Shown: positions 1-6,415, counted from the first letter of the stretch. The stretch: DNA of 6,775 nucleotides from Candidatus Thioglobus sp. (GCA_003978185.1 QOAH01000052.1:1-6775); one strand, 5' to 3'. A program made the numbers and translations. The notes: a model not told the origin generated them from the letters alone.

Positions 1-675
1 CATCACGCCTATAGAAAACACTGCACCTTGTAATAGCGCAATGATAAAGACGCTACCTACCAGGGTAATGGATAAGTTTGAAAATTGATTGAATAAGATG
101 TCATTCAGATGGTTTTCTAGCGGTGATAAATCTTTAAGTCGTTTCACTGTATCCTTGCCATCGATATAGAAGTAGTAGAGTGAGAAGACGGTCACAATTA
201 AGAAGAAGATAAAGTAAGAAGACAGCGACACAATGCTCTTTAAAATCACCACTGAGAAGTCTTTAATATTAATTAAAAACCCTTCCATATTACTACTAAG
301 TGCAGCATTTAAAGTCACTTTAAGTGAATCAGATAAGGGCAGACCAGAAACGGTTTGATAAAGTATTTGGTTGCTTTGTTTGGCATCGAAATCAGTATTG
401 ATAGTTTGAATCAGTGCTGATATCTCTAATCCACTAATCAGTAGAATATAACCTAGCGGTAGGATCAACACAACGGTAACCAGTAGCGTTGTCAAAAGCG
501 CAGCATTAGAATCTGATAATTTTTGTTGGAATTTGTTGTATTGTTTGAAGGTTGCAATTGCAATAAGCAAGGCTAAAAATAGCGCAGGAATAAACGGGGT
601 AAATAACCATAACAGGCCGCCAATGGCTAAGACTAGTAAGCTGAGCATGAAGCCGTGTTCGTAAGGTGTGTTCAT
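1..675 (-). CDS. AI-2E family (YdiK/PerM-like) inner-membrane transporter, C-terminus cut by window edge
   Basis: Reading the minus strand from the ATG at 675 gives an open frame of 225 codons that reaches position 1 with no stop, so about the last third of a typical ~350-residue family member is missing. The protein is very hydrophobic. Likely membrane segments lie near residues 8-24, 26-42, 58-82, 145-170 and 202-224, with a polar stretch of about 60 residues (83-144) between the third and fourth. This layout, and the segment near 202-224 (LVGSVFIIALLQGAVF), resemble E. coli YdiK and other AI-2E family proteins (PF01594). The family is named for autoinducer-2 export by TqsA, but members also include Na+/H+ antiporters and exporters of unknown substrate, so no substrate can be given. 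Its ATG overlaps the stop of the upstream NIF3-like gene as ATGA, and no strong Shine-Dalgarno site is seen, which suggests translational coupling. Confidence 0.85.
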   Translation of the reverse strand, partial: MNTPYEHGFMLSLLVLAIGGLLWLFTPFIPALFLALLIAIATFKQYNKFQQKLSDSNAALLTTLLVTVVLILPLGYILLISGLEISALIQTINTDFDAKQSNQILYQTVSGLPLSDSLKVTLNAALSSNMEGFLINIKDFSVVILKSIVSLSSYFIFFLIVTVFSLYYFYIDGKDTVKRLKDLSPLENHLNDILFNQFSNLSITLVGSVFIIALLQGAVFSIGVM

Positions 676-983
676 AAGTTTTCCATTTTTATAACGGTGT
701 GAGCCACCTCTTCGTAAGGGTGTGCAAATTTCATTGCTTCAATCACCATCTGCAAGTTGTCATCCACACACATCATTTCAACTTTATATTCTTCAATGGC
801 CTCTAGTTCATCTAGATAGCCAATAGCAGGCTTTGCGTCTCCAATCGGTTTGAACTGTCCCATACCAGTGGTTTGCCAAGCACAGTTCTCGTAATTGTTA
901 AACTTGCCAGCACCCGCATCGAACATCGCATTTTTAACTATCTCTAAGTCCTTCTCAGGTACATAAAAACTAATTTGATACAT
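672..983 (-). CDS. Stand-alone NIF3/YqfO-type domain protein (CutA/PII-like fold), 103 aa
   Basis: This small soluble protein of 103 residues matches the inserted middle domain of YqfO/NIF3 proteins rather than a whole NIF3 protein. The diagnostic parts are the glycine-rich stretch at residues 23-46, containing GAGKFNNYENCAW and TTGMGQFKP, and the near-C-terminal HPYEEVAHTVIKME (residues 88-101). In full-length NIF3 proteins this domain resembles CutA/PII and the dinuclear metal site lies in the flanking domains, which are absent here. Single-domain versions are known in proteobacteria and their function is not established. The start at 983 is supported by AGGTGA at 995-990, six bases upstream. 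The gene leads a minus-strand operon with the AI-2E family gene and is divergent from hypF. I am confident of the family, not of a cellular role. Confidence 0.85.
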   Translation of the reverse strand: MYQISFYVPEKDLEIVKNAMFDAGAGKFNNYENCAWQTTGMGQFKPIGDAKPAIGYLDELEAIEEYKVEMMCVDDNLQMVIEAMKFAHPYEEVAHTVIKMENL

Positions 984-1222
984 TAAATTTCACCTTTTAA
1001 ATATTTTGGTCAATATATTTATGCATATCTTAAAGTAGTTCAAGATAATTGTGAATGGTTTTGCCTAAGAATAACTTAATTCAAGGCTTTAATCAGAGGA
1101 AGGGTGTGACATATCTGAAATATACCTTTAGGCTTGACCTGGGTCGATAACCTTTCATGCTGTCAATAAAAAAGATAGGCAAATAAAACACTTAATATTG
1201 GTCAGCATGTACAATCTTTCCC
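984..1222. other. Divergent intergenic region between the NIF3-like gene and hypF
   Basis: This 239-bp AT-rich spacer must carry the promoters for both the minus-strand pair and the hypF operon. On the minus side, TTGAAC at 1043-1038 could be a -35 box with a weak AT-rich -10 16-17 bases downstream. On the plus side, a possible -10 (TAATAT, about 1193-1198) lies about 25 bases before the hypF ATG, without a convincing -35. A short inverted repeat, GACC-TG-GGTC, sits at 1136-1145. I see no sigma-54 GG-N10-GC element and no reading frame worth calling. Confidence 0.5.
990..995 (-). promoter_or_regulatory. Ribosome binding site of the NIF3-like gene
   Basis: The minus strand reads AGGTGA six bases before the ATG at 983. 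It is a good Shine-Dalgarno match and fixes the start. Confidence 0.7.
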
Positions 1223-3532
1223 ATGATGGGAGTGCTAAGCATAAAAATTATTATTACTGGCGCAGTTCAGGGTGTCGGTTTTCGACCATTTGTTTATAAA
1301 ATTGCACAACAGTTTGATCTTTTGGGTGAAGTTTATAATGATAGTGTTGGTGTTGTTATTATTGTTCAATGCACACAAACACAATTTGATAAATTATTAT
1401 TGTCACTTAACAATGATGCGCCAGAGCTTTCGAGAATAATCGATATAAGTATTGTTGATAACTATCAAGATGACAAGGTCTACAAAGACTTCAGTATTAG
1501 CAAGAGCCGAAAAGGTAAAGCCTCTGCAGTTGTTCTACCTGATGCGTGTATTTGCAATGACTGTATAGATGACATAACAGATAAAAATAATCGTCGTTAT
1601 GGCTACGCATTTACTAATTGCACTAACTGTGGCCCCAGATTCTCCATCATTAAGGAGATTCCTTATGATCGAAAGTCTACCAGTATGTCAGTGTTTACGA
1701 TGTGCAAACAGTGTGAAAAGGAATATCAAAATCCTATTGACAGGCGGTTTCATGCTCAACCCAATGCCTGCGCTGAGTGCGGACCGAAATTACAGTTAAC
1801 CGATGCATTGGGTAAGCATGTTGTTACTAAGAATATAGTTGAAAAAACTGCCTCACTATTAAAGCAAGGAAAGATCGTTGCTATCAAGGGTATTGGCGGG
1901 TTTCATCTGGCTTGCTTAGCGAGCATTGAATCTGCTGTTGTTGCGCTTAGAGAAAGAAAACATAGAAAACACAAGCCATTTGCTTTGATGGCTAGAGATG
2001 TTTCTATGGTCAAGCAGTATTGTTTGGTGTCCAACCAAGAGGAATATTTGTTAACAGACAGGGCGTCACCCATTGTATTGCTCACTAAAGCCAATGACTT
2101 GCTCTCAGCACAGATCGCACCCAAGCAAAAGAGCTTGGGATTTATGTTGCCTTATTCGCCTCTACATTATTTGTTATTGCAAGAGCTTGATGAGCCCTTG
2201 GTGCTCACTTCCGGTAACCAGAGCCACAACCCTCAAATTATAGATAACCAGCACGCATTGAATGAACTTGGAAATATTGCTGATTATTTTTTATTACACA
2301 ATCGTGATATTGTGAATCGCGTTGATGATTCAGTGGTTCGACATGTTGCCGGCGACCTTAGAATTATTCGCAGAGCAAGAGGTTATGCGCCGACCTCACT
2401 ATCCTTGCCTGAGGGGTTTGAAGAGTGTACGGGGTTATTGGCCGTAGGCGCAGAATTGAAAAATACATTTTGTTTATTAACTGAGTCTCAAGCAATTATC
2501 TCACAGCATATTGGTGATTTGAAAACCTTAGAAAGTTATCAAGATTTTCAAGACAACATTGATTTATACCAACAATTGTATGAAACAGAGGTTAAGCATT
2601 TGGCTTGTGATTTACATCCAGATTACTTGTCTTCTAAATATGCTAATAACTATGCACAAAGCAATACCATTAAGTTGACCGAAGTTCAGCATCATCATGC
2701 TCATATCGCCGCTTGTTTATTTGAACAGGGTAGAGCAATAGATAGTGACAAGGTGCTAGGCGTGGTTTGGGACGGCATGGGTCTAGGGGCTGACAATAGT
2801 CTTTGGGGTGGAGAATTCCTTTTGGCAGACTACTTAGGGTTTAATAGAGTGGCGCAGTTTGAACAAACAGCATTGCTCGGTGGAGACAAGGCTACGAGTG
2901 AGCCATGGCGCATGGCATATGCCTATTTCAAGAAACACAGATTACCTATGGATGAGTGGTTTGTAGATAAGCCAGTCAAAGCATTTGATGCATTATTAGA
3001 TAGTAACATGCCACTAAATTACACATCATCGGTTGGTCGATTATTTGATGCAGTAGCCTATGTGCTCGGCATATGCAATCAACAGATTAGTTACGAGGCG
3101 CAAGCAGCGATTGAGCTAGAAAATTTAGCTAATGACTGCCTACAACCTGATCAACATCGAGCTTATGATTTTGAGTTGGGACTGGTCTCTGGCCACTATA
3201 TCATTAGCACTGATAAGCTGTGGGTAGCAATTCTTGAAGATCTTAATAGTAATTTAGATAGGGCGGATATTGCTTATAAGTTTCATCTTTCCCTAGGTAA
3301 ACTATTAGTTAAGTCTGTATTGAAACTTAGACAGGAGCACTCTTTCGATATTGTTGTGTTATCAGGCGGCGTGTTTAACAATAAGTTACTATTAGAATTA
3401 ACTCAAGGCTTATTTGATAAGATAAACAATATGACACTTTTGATTCCATCACAGATACCTTTGGGTGATGGGGGGATTAGCCTGGGACAGGCTGCAGTTT
3501 GCGCTGCAAGGGAGAAAAAATATGGAAAATGA
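1223..3532 (+). CDS. hypF: HypF, [NiFe]-hydrogenase maturation carbamoyltransferase
   Basis: HypF uses carbamoyl phosphate and ATP to make carbamoyl-AMP and passes the carbamoyl group to the C-terminal cysteine of HypE, the source of the cyanide ligands on the hydrogenase iron. All domains are present in 769 residues, the usual length. The acylphosphatase domain spans about 7-95, with VQGVGFRPF at 15-23; R21 and N39 match its active-site residues. Two zinc fingers follow with family spacing: C111-x2-C114-x18-C133-x2-C136-x24-C161-x2-C164-x18-C183-x2-C186. The YrdC-like domain spans about 205-390, with KGIGGFHLACLA at 222 and LTSGN at 328. The Kae1-like domain spans about 405-769, with metal-binding HHHAH at 490-494, WDGMGLGADNSLWGGEF at 516-532 and SGGVFNN at 714-720. 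The start is uncertain by a few codons (ATG 1223, ATG 1226 or GTG 1232), with no clear Shine-Dalgarno site. The gene overlaps the next one by 11 bp. No inactivating change is seen. Confidence 0.97.
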   Translation: MMGVLSIKIIITGAVQGVGFRPFVYKIAQQFDLLGEVYNDSVGVVIIVQCTQTQFDKLLLSLNNDAPELSRIIDISIVDNYQDDKVYKDFSISKSRKGKASAVVLPDACICNDCIDDITDKNNRRYGYAFTNCTNCGPRFSIIKEIPYDRKSTSMSVFTMCKQCEKEYQNPIDRRFHAQPNACAECGPKLQLTDALGKHVVTKNIVEKTASLLKQGKIVAIKGIGGFHLACLASIESAVVALRERKHRKHKPFALMARDVSMVKQYCLVSNQEEYLLTDRASPIVLLTKANDLLSAQIAPKQKSLGFMLPYSPLHYLLLQELDEPLVLTSGNQSHNPQIIDNQHALNELGNIADYFLLHNRDIVNRVDDSVVRHVAGDLRIIRRARGYAPTSLSLPEGFEECTGLLAVGAELKNTFCLLTESQAIISQHIGDLKTLESYQDFQDNIDLYQQLYETEVKHLACDLHPDYLSSKYANNYAQSNTIKLTEVQHHHAHIAACLFEQGRAIDSDKVLGVVWDGMGLGADNSLWGGEFLLADYLGFNRVAQFEQTALLGGDKATSEPWRMAYAYFKKHRLPMDEWFVDKPVKAFDALLDSNMPLNYTSSVGRLFDAVAYVLGICNQQISYEAQAAIELENLANDCLQPDQHRAYDFELGLVSGHYIISTDKLWVAILEDLNSNLDRADIAYKFHLSLGKLLVKSVLKLRQEHSFDIVVLSGGVFNNKLLLELTQGLFDKINNMTLLIPSQIPLGDGGISLGQAAVCAAREKKYGK
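3508..3514 (+). promoter_or_regulatory. Ribosome binding site that sets the start of the GmhA-like gene
   Basis: AAGGGAG lies inside the end of hypF, seven bases before the ATG at 3522. It favours that ATG over the in-frame ATGs at 3465 and 3468, which lie deep within hypF and would encode 19 residues that are just hypF read in another frame. Confidence 0.75.
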
Positions 3533-4160
3533 AAAAACACTATCGAGTTTGTATCCATTCTTAGATAAAGATAATACTACCAGCCCAGATTTGTTGGAAT
3601 CACTCCACAGGAAGGTAGAAGATAGTGTCAAGGCTAAGCAGATATTTTTTCAAAAGAATGCTGATAAAATTATTCAAGCAGCACAAATAATTGCTAAGTG
3701 CTATCAGCAAGACGGGCATATGTTTGCAATGGGTAATGGTGGCTCATCTTGTGATGCGGCACATATTACGACTGAATTTATGCATCCGATAACGACTGGC
3801 AGGAGGGCGCTAGGGGTTACTAATTTGACTGCCGACATCTCTACTATGACCGCAGTCGCCAATGATGTTGGTATCGATCATGTTTTCCTGCGACAATTGA
3901 TTTGTTTGGGAAGAAAAAATGATGTGCTGATCGGATTCTCTACTAGTGGTAATTCAGCAAACTTAATTCAGGCTTTCTCTCAGGCCAAAAAGATGGGTCT
4001 GTATACAATTGGATTTTCTGGTCAAACAGGCGGGGAGATGGCTAAATGTGGTTCTGTTGACCTCTGTCTGACTGTTGAGACAGACAGTATTCATAGAGTG
4101 CAAGAATCCCATTTAACTACCTATCATATTCTCTGGGATTTGGTTCACAGCCTGCTCTAA
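3522..4160 (+). CDS. GmhA-like SIS-domain sugar-phosphate isomerase (phosphoheptose isomerase family)
   Basis: The 212-residue protein is a single SIS domain closest in pattern to GmhA, which converts sedoheptulose 7-phosphate to glycero-manno-heptose 7-phosphate for lipopolysaccharide. Phosphate-binding elements are visible: GNGGSSCDAAH at 71-81 and STSGNSANLI at 140-149. By alignment from memory with E. coli GmhA, the catalytic Glu is E85 (in HITTEF), the catalytic His is H202 (in TTYHIL), and Q194 in the conserved RVQESH-type motif is also kept, so it should be an active isomerase rather than a DiaA-type binding protein. An N-terminal extension of about 20 residues precedes the usual start. 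The 11-bp overlap with hypF indicates co-transcription and coupling. As I recall, GmhA-like genes recur in some proteobacterial hyp clusters, where their role is unclear. It could be the cell's heptose enzyme or a paralogue used elsewhere. Confidence 0.85.
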   Translation: MENEKTLSSLYPFLDKDNTTSPDLLESLHRKVEDSVKAKQIFFQKNADKIIQAAQIIAKCYQQDGHMFAMGNGGSSCDAAHITTEFMHPITTGRRALGVTNLTADISTMTAVANDVGIDHVFLRQLICLGRKNDVLIGFSTSGNSANLIQAFSQAKKMGLYTIGFSGQTGGEMAKCGSVDLCLTVETDSIHRVQESHLTTYHILWDLVHSLL

Positions 4161-4223
4161 TTATCCTATATAAATCCCACTTAAACTCAAGCACTATGTG
4201 TTTTACTTCTACAGGTGATTAAG

Positions 4224-4253
4224 TTAAATTGATATTTAATTTTGGATTATAAT
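4224..4253 (+). promoter_or_regulatory. Probable sigma-70 promoter of the first substrate-binding gene
   Basis: TATAAT at 4248-4253 matches the -10 consensus exactly. The best -35 is TTAAAT at 4224-4229, 18 bases upstream, a weaker match. Transcription would begin near 4260, giving a leader of about 65 bases that starts almost at the inverted repeat. Basis: motif reading only. Confidence 0.5.
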
Positions 4254-4261
4254 CTTTCAGA

Positions 4262-4278
4262 CTTACCTTAGGGGTAAG
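4262..4278 (+). promoter_or_regulatory. Inverted repeat in the leader or operator of substrate-binding gene 1
   Basis: CTTACC and GGTAAG form a perfect 6-bp inverted repeat around TTAGG. The sequence also reads as an imperfect ACCTTA/TAAGG palindrome. It starts nine bases after the TATAAT box, so it covers the likely transcription start and could be a repressor operator or a 5' hairpin. A closely related copy sits at the same place before the second paralogue (6382-6398). The cognate regulator is not identifiable. Confidence 0.5.
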
Positions 4279-4295
4279 GCTCGGAAGTGAGAAAC

Positions 4296-4654
4296 TTTTT
4301 ACAAAAATTATCTTGGGGATGGCAATGAAAAAAATTCAAATGGGCGCTTTGGCGTTAACTTTATTAGTAGGTTCGACGCAGTTGGTAATAGCAGAGTCTA
4401 ATGTAGTACGACTCGGTGCGGTGCCAGTGCCACCAATGGGTGCCTTATATATTGGCATTGAAAAAGGCTATTTTGCTGATGCGGGTGTTGATATTAAGTT
4501 AACTAAAACCCCATTAGGCCCAACTCTAATGTCGCAATTAATCGGTGGAAATTTAGATGTTGTCGGTCTTGGTATTGGCGCTGGATTTTTTAACGCTGTG
4601 AACAAAGGTGCCCCTGTAAAGATTGTTGCTCCTATGGGTGGAAACCCATCTCAA
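4296..4654 (+). repeat. Direct repeat copy A (leader and 5' part of substrate-binding gene)
   Basis: This stretch aligns without gaps to 6416-6774 at an offset of 2120 bases. Over the first 145 bases (4296-4440) I count seven mismatches. Positions 4391-4443 are identical to 6511-6563, synonymous sites included. Beyond 4443 the copies diverge strongly. The repeat reflects a gene duplication, not a mobile element; no terminal inverted repeats or transposase are seen. Confidence 0.9.
4315..4319 (+). promoter_or_regulatory. Ribosome binding site of substrate-binding gene 1
   Basis: GGGGA lies five bases before the ATG at 4325. The same site is conserved before the second copy (6435-6439). It overlaps an in-frame ATG at 4319, which argues against that ATG being the main start. 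Confidence 0.7.
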
Positions 4655-5344
4655 CCGGGCGTTCAAATAGGCACCTCTGCAGCTAGCCTAATGGTGCGTA
4701 CAGATTTATTAAAAAGTGGCGCAGTCAAAACTGAAGCCGACTTAAAAGGCAAGACATGCGCTATTAATGCTTTGGGTGTATTAACTGAATATATCATGAG
4801 TGAAGAATTGGCTCGCGGCGGCTTAACACTTAGCGACATTAAGTTGAAGACAATGCCATTCCCAATGATTGCAGCCGCATTGAAGAGCAAAGCATTGGAC
4901 TGTGGATTATTACCGCCAGCATTAACGGTCAAGGTAATGAAGCAGAAGGTTGCCAAGCGCCTGCATAAAGGTTATGAGCCTGGCATGCAAGGATTAGTGA
5001 TTCTTTACAATACTAAATGGGCTAAAGCTAACCCAAATACTGCAAATAAATTTATGGCAGGCTATCTTAAGGCCACACGTGACCTGCAAGCGGATAACGG
5101 CTGGCGTAAAAAAGAGAACATTGAGATTCTCACGAAGCACATAAAAATGCCGAAGAAAATCATGAAAAAGATTAATCAACAGTGGGTTGATATTAAGACG
5201 TTGAAAGTCAATAAAGACAACCTAATGAAGCAGCAGCAATACTATGTGAATCACAGCAAGCTGTCAAAACTTAAAAAGCCTTTGGCTTTCTCAGCTATTG
5301 TTGATGAAAGTTTTGCAGATCATGCGGTTTCGAGCGCAAGATAG
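4325..5344 (+). CDS. NMT1/SsuA-type ABC transporter periplasmic substrate-binding protein, paralogue 1
   Basis: The protein has 339 residues. It begins with a Sec signal peptide: MKK, a hydrophobic core at about residues 7-22, and probable cleavage after A23 (VIA-ES). The mature start has the type II binding-protein pattern of the NMT1/SsuA/TauA group: VRLGAVPVPPMGALYIGIEKGYFADAG, split about residues 28-54, then a GGNLDVVGLG segment (74-83), and KGKTCAIN (141-148) opening the second lobe. Members of this superfamily bind alkanesulfonates, taurine, pyrimidine thiamine precursors, nitrate or bicarbonate; the ligand here cannot be read from sequence. The C-terminal half (from about 203) is very rich in lysine. 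The start is chosen at 4325, five bases after GGGGA and directly before the signal peptide; upstream in-frame TTG 4313 and ATG 4319 overlap the Shine-Dalgarno site. No permease or ATPase gene is adjacent. Confidence 0.85.
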   Translation: MKKIQMGALALTLLVGSTQLVIAESNVVRLGAVPVPPMGALYIGIEKGYFADAGVDIKLTKTPLGPTLMSQLIGGNLDVVGLGIGAGFFNAVNKGAPVKIVAPMGGNPSQPGVQIGTSAASLMVRTDLLKSGAVKTEADLKGKTCAINALGVLTEYIMSEELARGGLTLSDIKLKTMPFPMIAAALKSKALDCGLLPPALTVKVMKQKVAKRLHKGYEPGMQGLVILYNTKWAKANPNTANKFMAGYLKATRDLQADNGWRKKENIEILTKHIKMPKKIMKKINQQWVDIKTLKVNKDNLMKQQQYYVNHSKLSKLKKPLAFSAIVDESFADHAVSSAR

Positions 5345-5359
5345 AGTTTCAATGTCAGT

Positions 5360-5397
5360 CGGTGTATTTATAAATCGCACCTACTTATCATTTTTTT
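5360..5397 (+). terminator. Possible weak terminator between convergent genes
   Basis: The short convergent gap holds GGTG (5361-5364) and CACC (5378-5381) flanking the self-complementary ATTTATAAAT (5366-5375), which could fold into an interrupted hairpin. A run of seven T follows at 5391-5397, about nine bases after the stem. The stem is imperfect and the T-run is distant and inside the CooC-like gene, so the call is weak. Confidence 0.3.
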
Positions 5398-6265
5398 CTT
5401 GATTGTATTTCACAGCTCTTTTACCTTCGGCGTAGCCTTTAGCAAATAAACTAAAATGATCTGGAATAGGTCTCGGAGGACGATTACTTGTATGTAATTC
5501 TGCCAATTTTAAAGAGATATCATAAATGGCCTTAGCTCCAGGGGACTTTGGATCAAAATCAATAGGTGCTTTTTCTTGGCGCTCAGCCTCCATGAATTTC
5601 TCTTCAAGAGGGACATAACCAATGATTGGTAAGTCATGTTTTTGACAAAATTGGTCAATCGCTGCTTTATCCGCATCTGTTTTAACTTTATTAGCAACCA
5701 TAAAAATATTGGGAATTTCAAGTTCTTTAGCGAGTGAAGCTGTACGCTCACCTGCTTCTAAAGATCTATAGTAGGGCTCTATCACTACTAACATCGTATC
5801 AACATTCGCTGCAGTACCGCGCTTTAAGTGTTCGAGTCCTGCTTCCATGTCCGTGACAGTGAACTCGCCATAGTCACTCATTTCAGTAATAACACCACGT
5901 ATTGCACGATGAGAGGAGCACATGCAGCCACTACCAGCACTACCATCTGCGGGCTTACCCATAACAATAAGGTCGATATTTTCAGGTGCAGAGGCTGCAT
6001 AAGTGCTTAAGAACTCTTTTTTAGTAACGGACATAACCAATTTTAGAGATCCATCATCATCTGTGACCATTTCCATAATACTAGGTGGAATATAATTAAT
6101 CTCATCAGCGTCACTTCTTGTCATGCCTAAAGTCAAAGCCAGATTAGGATTGGGATCGCCGTCAATCGCTAAAACTTTATGACCATTGTTAGAGAAAAAA
6201 CGTGCTAAAGTTCCTGCGATCGTGGTCTTACCTGATCCGCCTTTACCTACTGTTGCAATTTTCAT
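5381..6265 (-). CDS. CooC-like nickel-maturation P-loop ATPase (SIMIBI/MinD class), with C-terminal extension
   Basis: The 294-residue protein carries the deviant Walker A motif KGGSGKTT at 8-15 with signature lysine K8, the switch I segment AIDGDPNPN at 33-41, and DMEAGLEHLKRGTA at 139-152, the switch II signature of CooC proteins. A CxC motif, C114-M-C116 in GSGCMCSSH, matches the metal-binding CxC of CooC1, which binds nickel or zinc at the dimer interface. CooC uses ATP-driven dimer changes to help load nickel into the C-cluster of anaerobic-type CO dehydrogenase. After about residue 255 there is a tail of about 40 residues with RPPRPIP, beyond the length of Carboxydothermus CooC1 (about 254). 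GGGAT at 6275-6271, five bases upstream, supports the ATG at 6265. The gene stands alone on the minus strand between two paralogous substrate-binding genes, with no CO dehydrogenase gene in view, so the client enzyme is unknown. Confidence 0.85.
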   Translation of the reverse strand: MKIATVGKGGSGKTTIAGTLARFFSNNGHKVLAIDGDPNPNLALTLGMTRSDADEINYIPPSIMEMVTDDDGSLKLVMSVTKKEFLSTYAASAPENIDLIVMGKPADGSAGSGCMCSSHRAIRGVITEMSDYGEFTVTDMEAGLEHLKRGTAANVDTMLVVIEPYYRSLEAGERTASLAKELEIPNIFMVANKVKTDADKAAIDQFCQKHDLPIIGYVPLEEKFMEAERQEKAPIDFDPKSPGAKAIYDISLKLAELHTSNRPPRPIPDHFSLFAKGYAEGKRAVKYNQEKNDK

Positions 6266-6366
6266 GTGTCATCCCGTATTTTTATAATAATTTTCAAGTT
6301 AGTTTAATTAAGTTTGTATTGTAAAAAATCTTATTAATAATTTCAATAACTTAAATAAATTTAATG

Positions 6367-6372
6367 TATAGT
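6367..6372 (+). promoter_or_regulatory. Candidate -10 box of substrate-binding gene 2
   Basis: TATAGT lies ten bases before the inverted repeat, in almost the same position as TATAAT before the first paralogue. No convincing -35 is visible in the AT-rich sequence upstream, so this promoter may be weaker or need an activator. Confidence 0.35.
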
Positions 6373-6381
6373 ATCCTAAAA

Positions 6382-6398
6382 CTTTACCTTAGGGTAAG
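6382..6398 (+). promoter_or_regulatory. Inverted repeat in the leader or operator of substrate-binding gene 2
   Basis: TTACC and GGTAA pair around TTAG. The stem extends to seven pairs (CTTTACC with GGTAAGG) if one G-T wobble is allowed. As DNA it contains the near-perfect palindrome ACCTTA-GGG-TAAGGT (6386-6400). It matches the element at 4262-4278 with a one-base shorter centre, although the bases between it and the common leader differ more, which suggests the repeat itself is kept. Confidence 0.5.
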
Positions 6399-6415
6399 GT
6401 TAAGAGGGGAGTAAA

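Larger units (their letters stand above)
4161..4324 (+). other. Spacer and leader before the first substrate-binding gene
   Basis: The first part, after the GmhA-like stop, shows no convincing hairpin plus T-run terminator. The second part is the promoter and leader of the next gene: TTAAAT at 4224-4229 and TATAAT at 4248-4253, 18 bases apart, then an inverted repeat at 4262-4278 and a Shine-Dalgarno site at 4315-4319. Confidence 0.5.

Noticed and set aside
1134..1147. TTGACC as the -35 of a hypF promoter, with overlapping inverted repeat
   Set aside because: No acceptable -10 lies 16-19 bases downstream, and the inverted repeat is only four base pairs per arm.
1599..2124. Open frames inside hypF on both strands (1599-1799 plus, 1903-2124 minus)
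   Set aside because: They lie wholly within the conserved zinc-finger and YrdC regions of hypF, have no recognisable protein pattern, and are shadow frames.
3465..3521. Upstream ATG extension of the GmhA-like gene
   Set aside because: It lies within the conserved C-terminus of hypF, has no ribosome site, and the ATG at 3522 has AAGGGAG at ideal spacing.
4262..4291. MerR-type operator between -35 and -10 boxes
   Set aside because: The palindrome resembles such sites, but no -35/-10 pair with 19-20 base spacing frames it; it lies downstream of the probable -10.
4313..4324. TTG/ATG starts upstream of the first binding-protein signal peptide
   Set aside because: They overlap the GGGGA ribosome site; ATG 4325 has proper spacing and begins a standard signal peptide.
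4254..4324. TPP riboswitch before an NMT1/THI5-like gene
   Set aside because: The leader is only about 65 bases and lacks the conserved CUGAGA-type TPP core and a five-helix fold; only one small hairpin is present.
4663..5179. Minus-strand open frames inside the first binding-protein gene
   Set aside because: They are antisense shadows of a well-supported coding sequence.
5509..6010. Other-frame open frames inside the CooC-like gene
   Set aside because: They are shadows of the ATPase gene, whose motifs establish the real frame.
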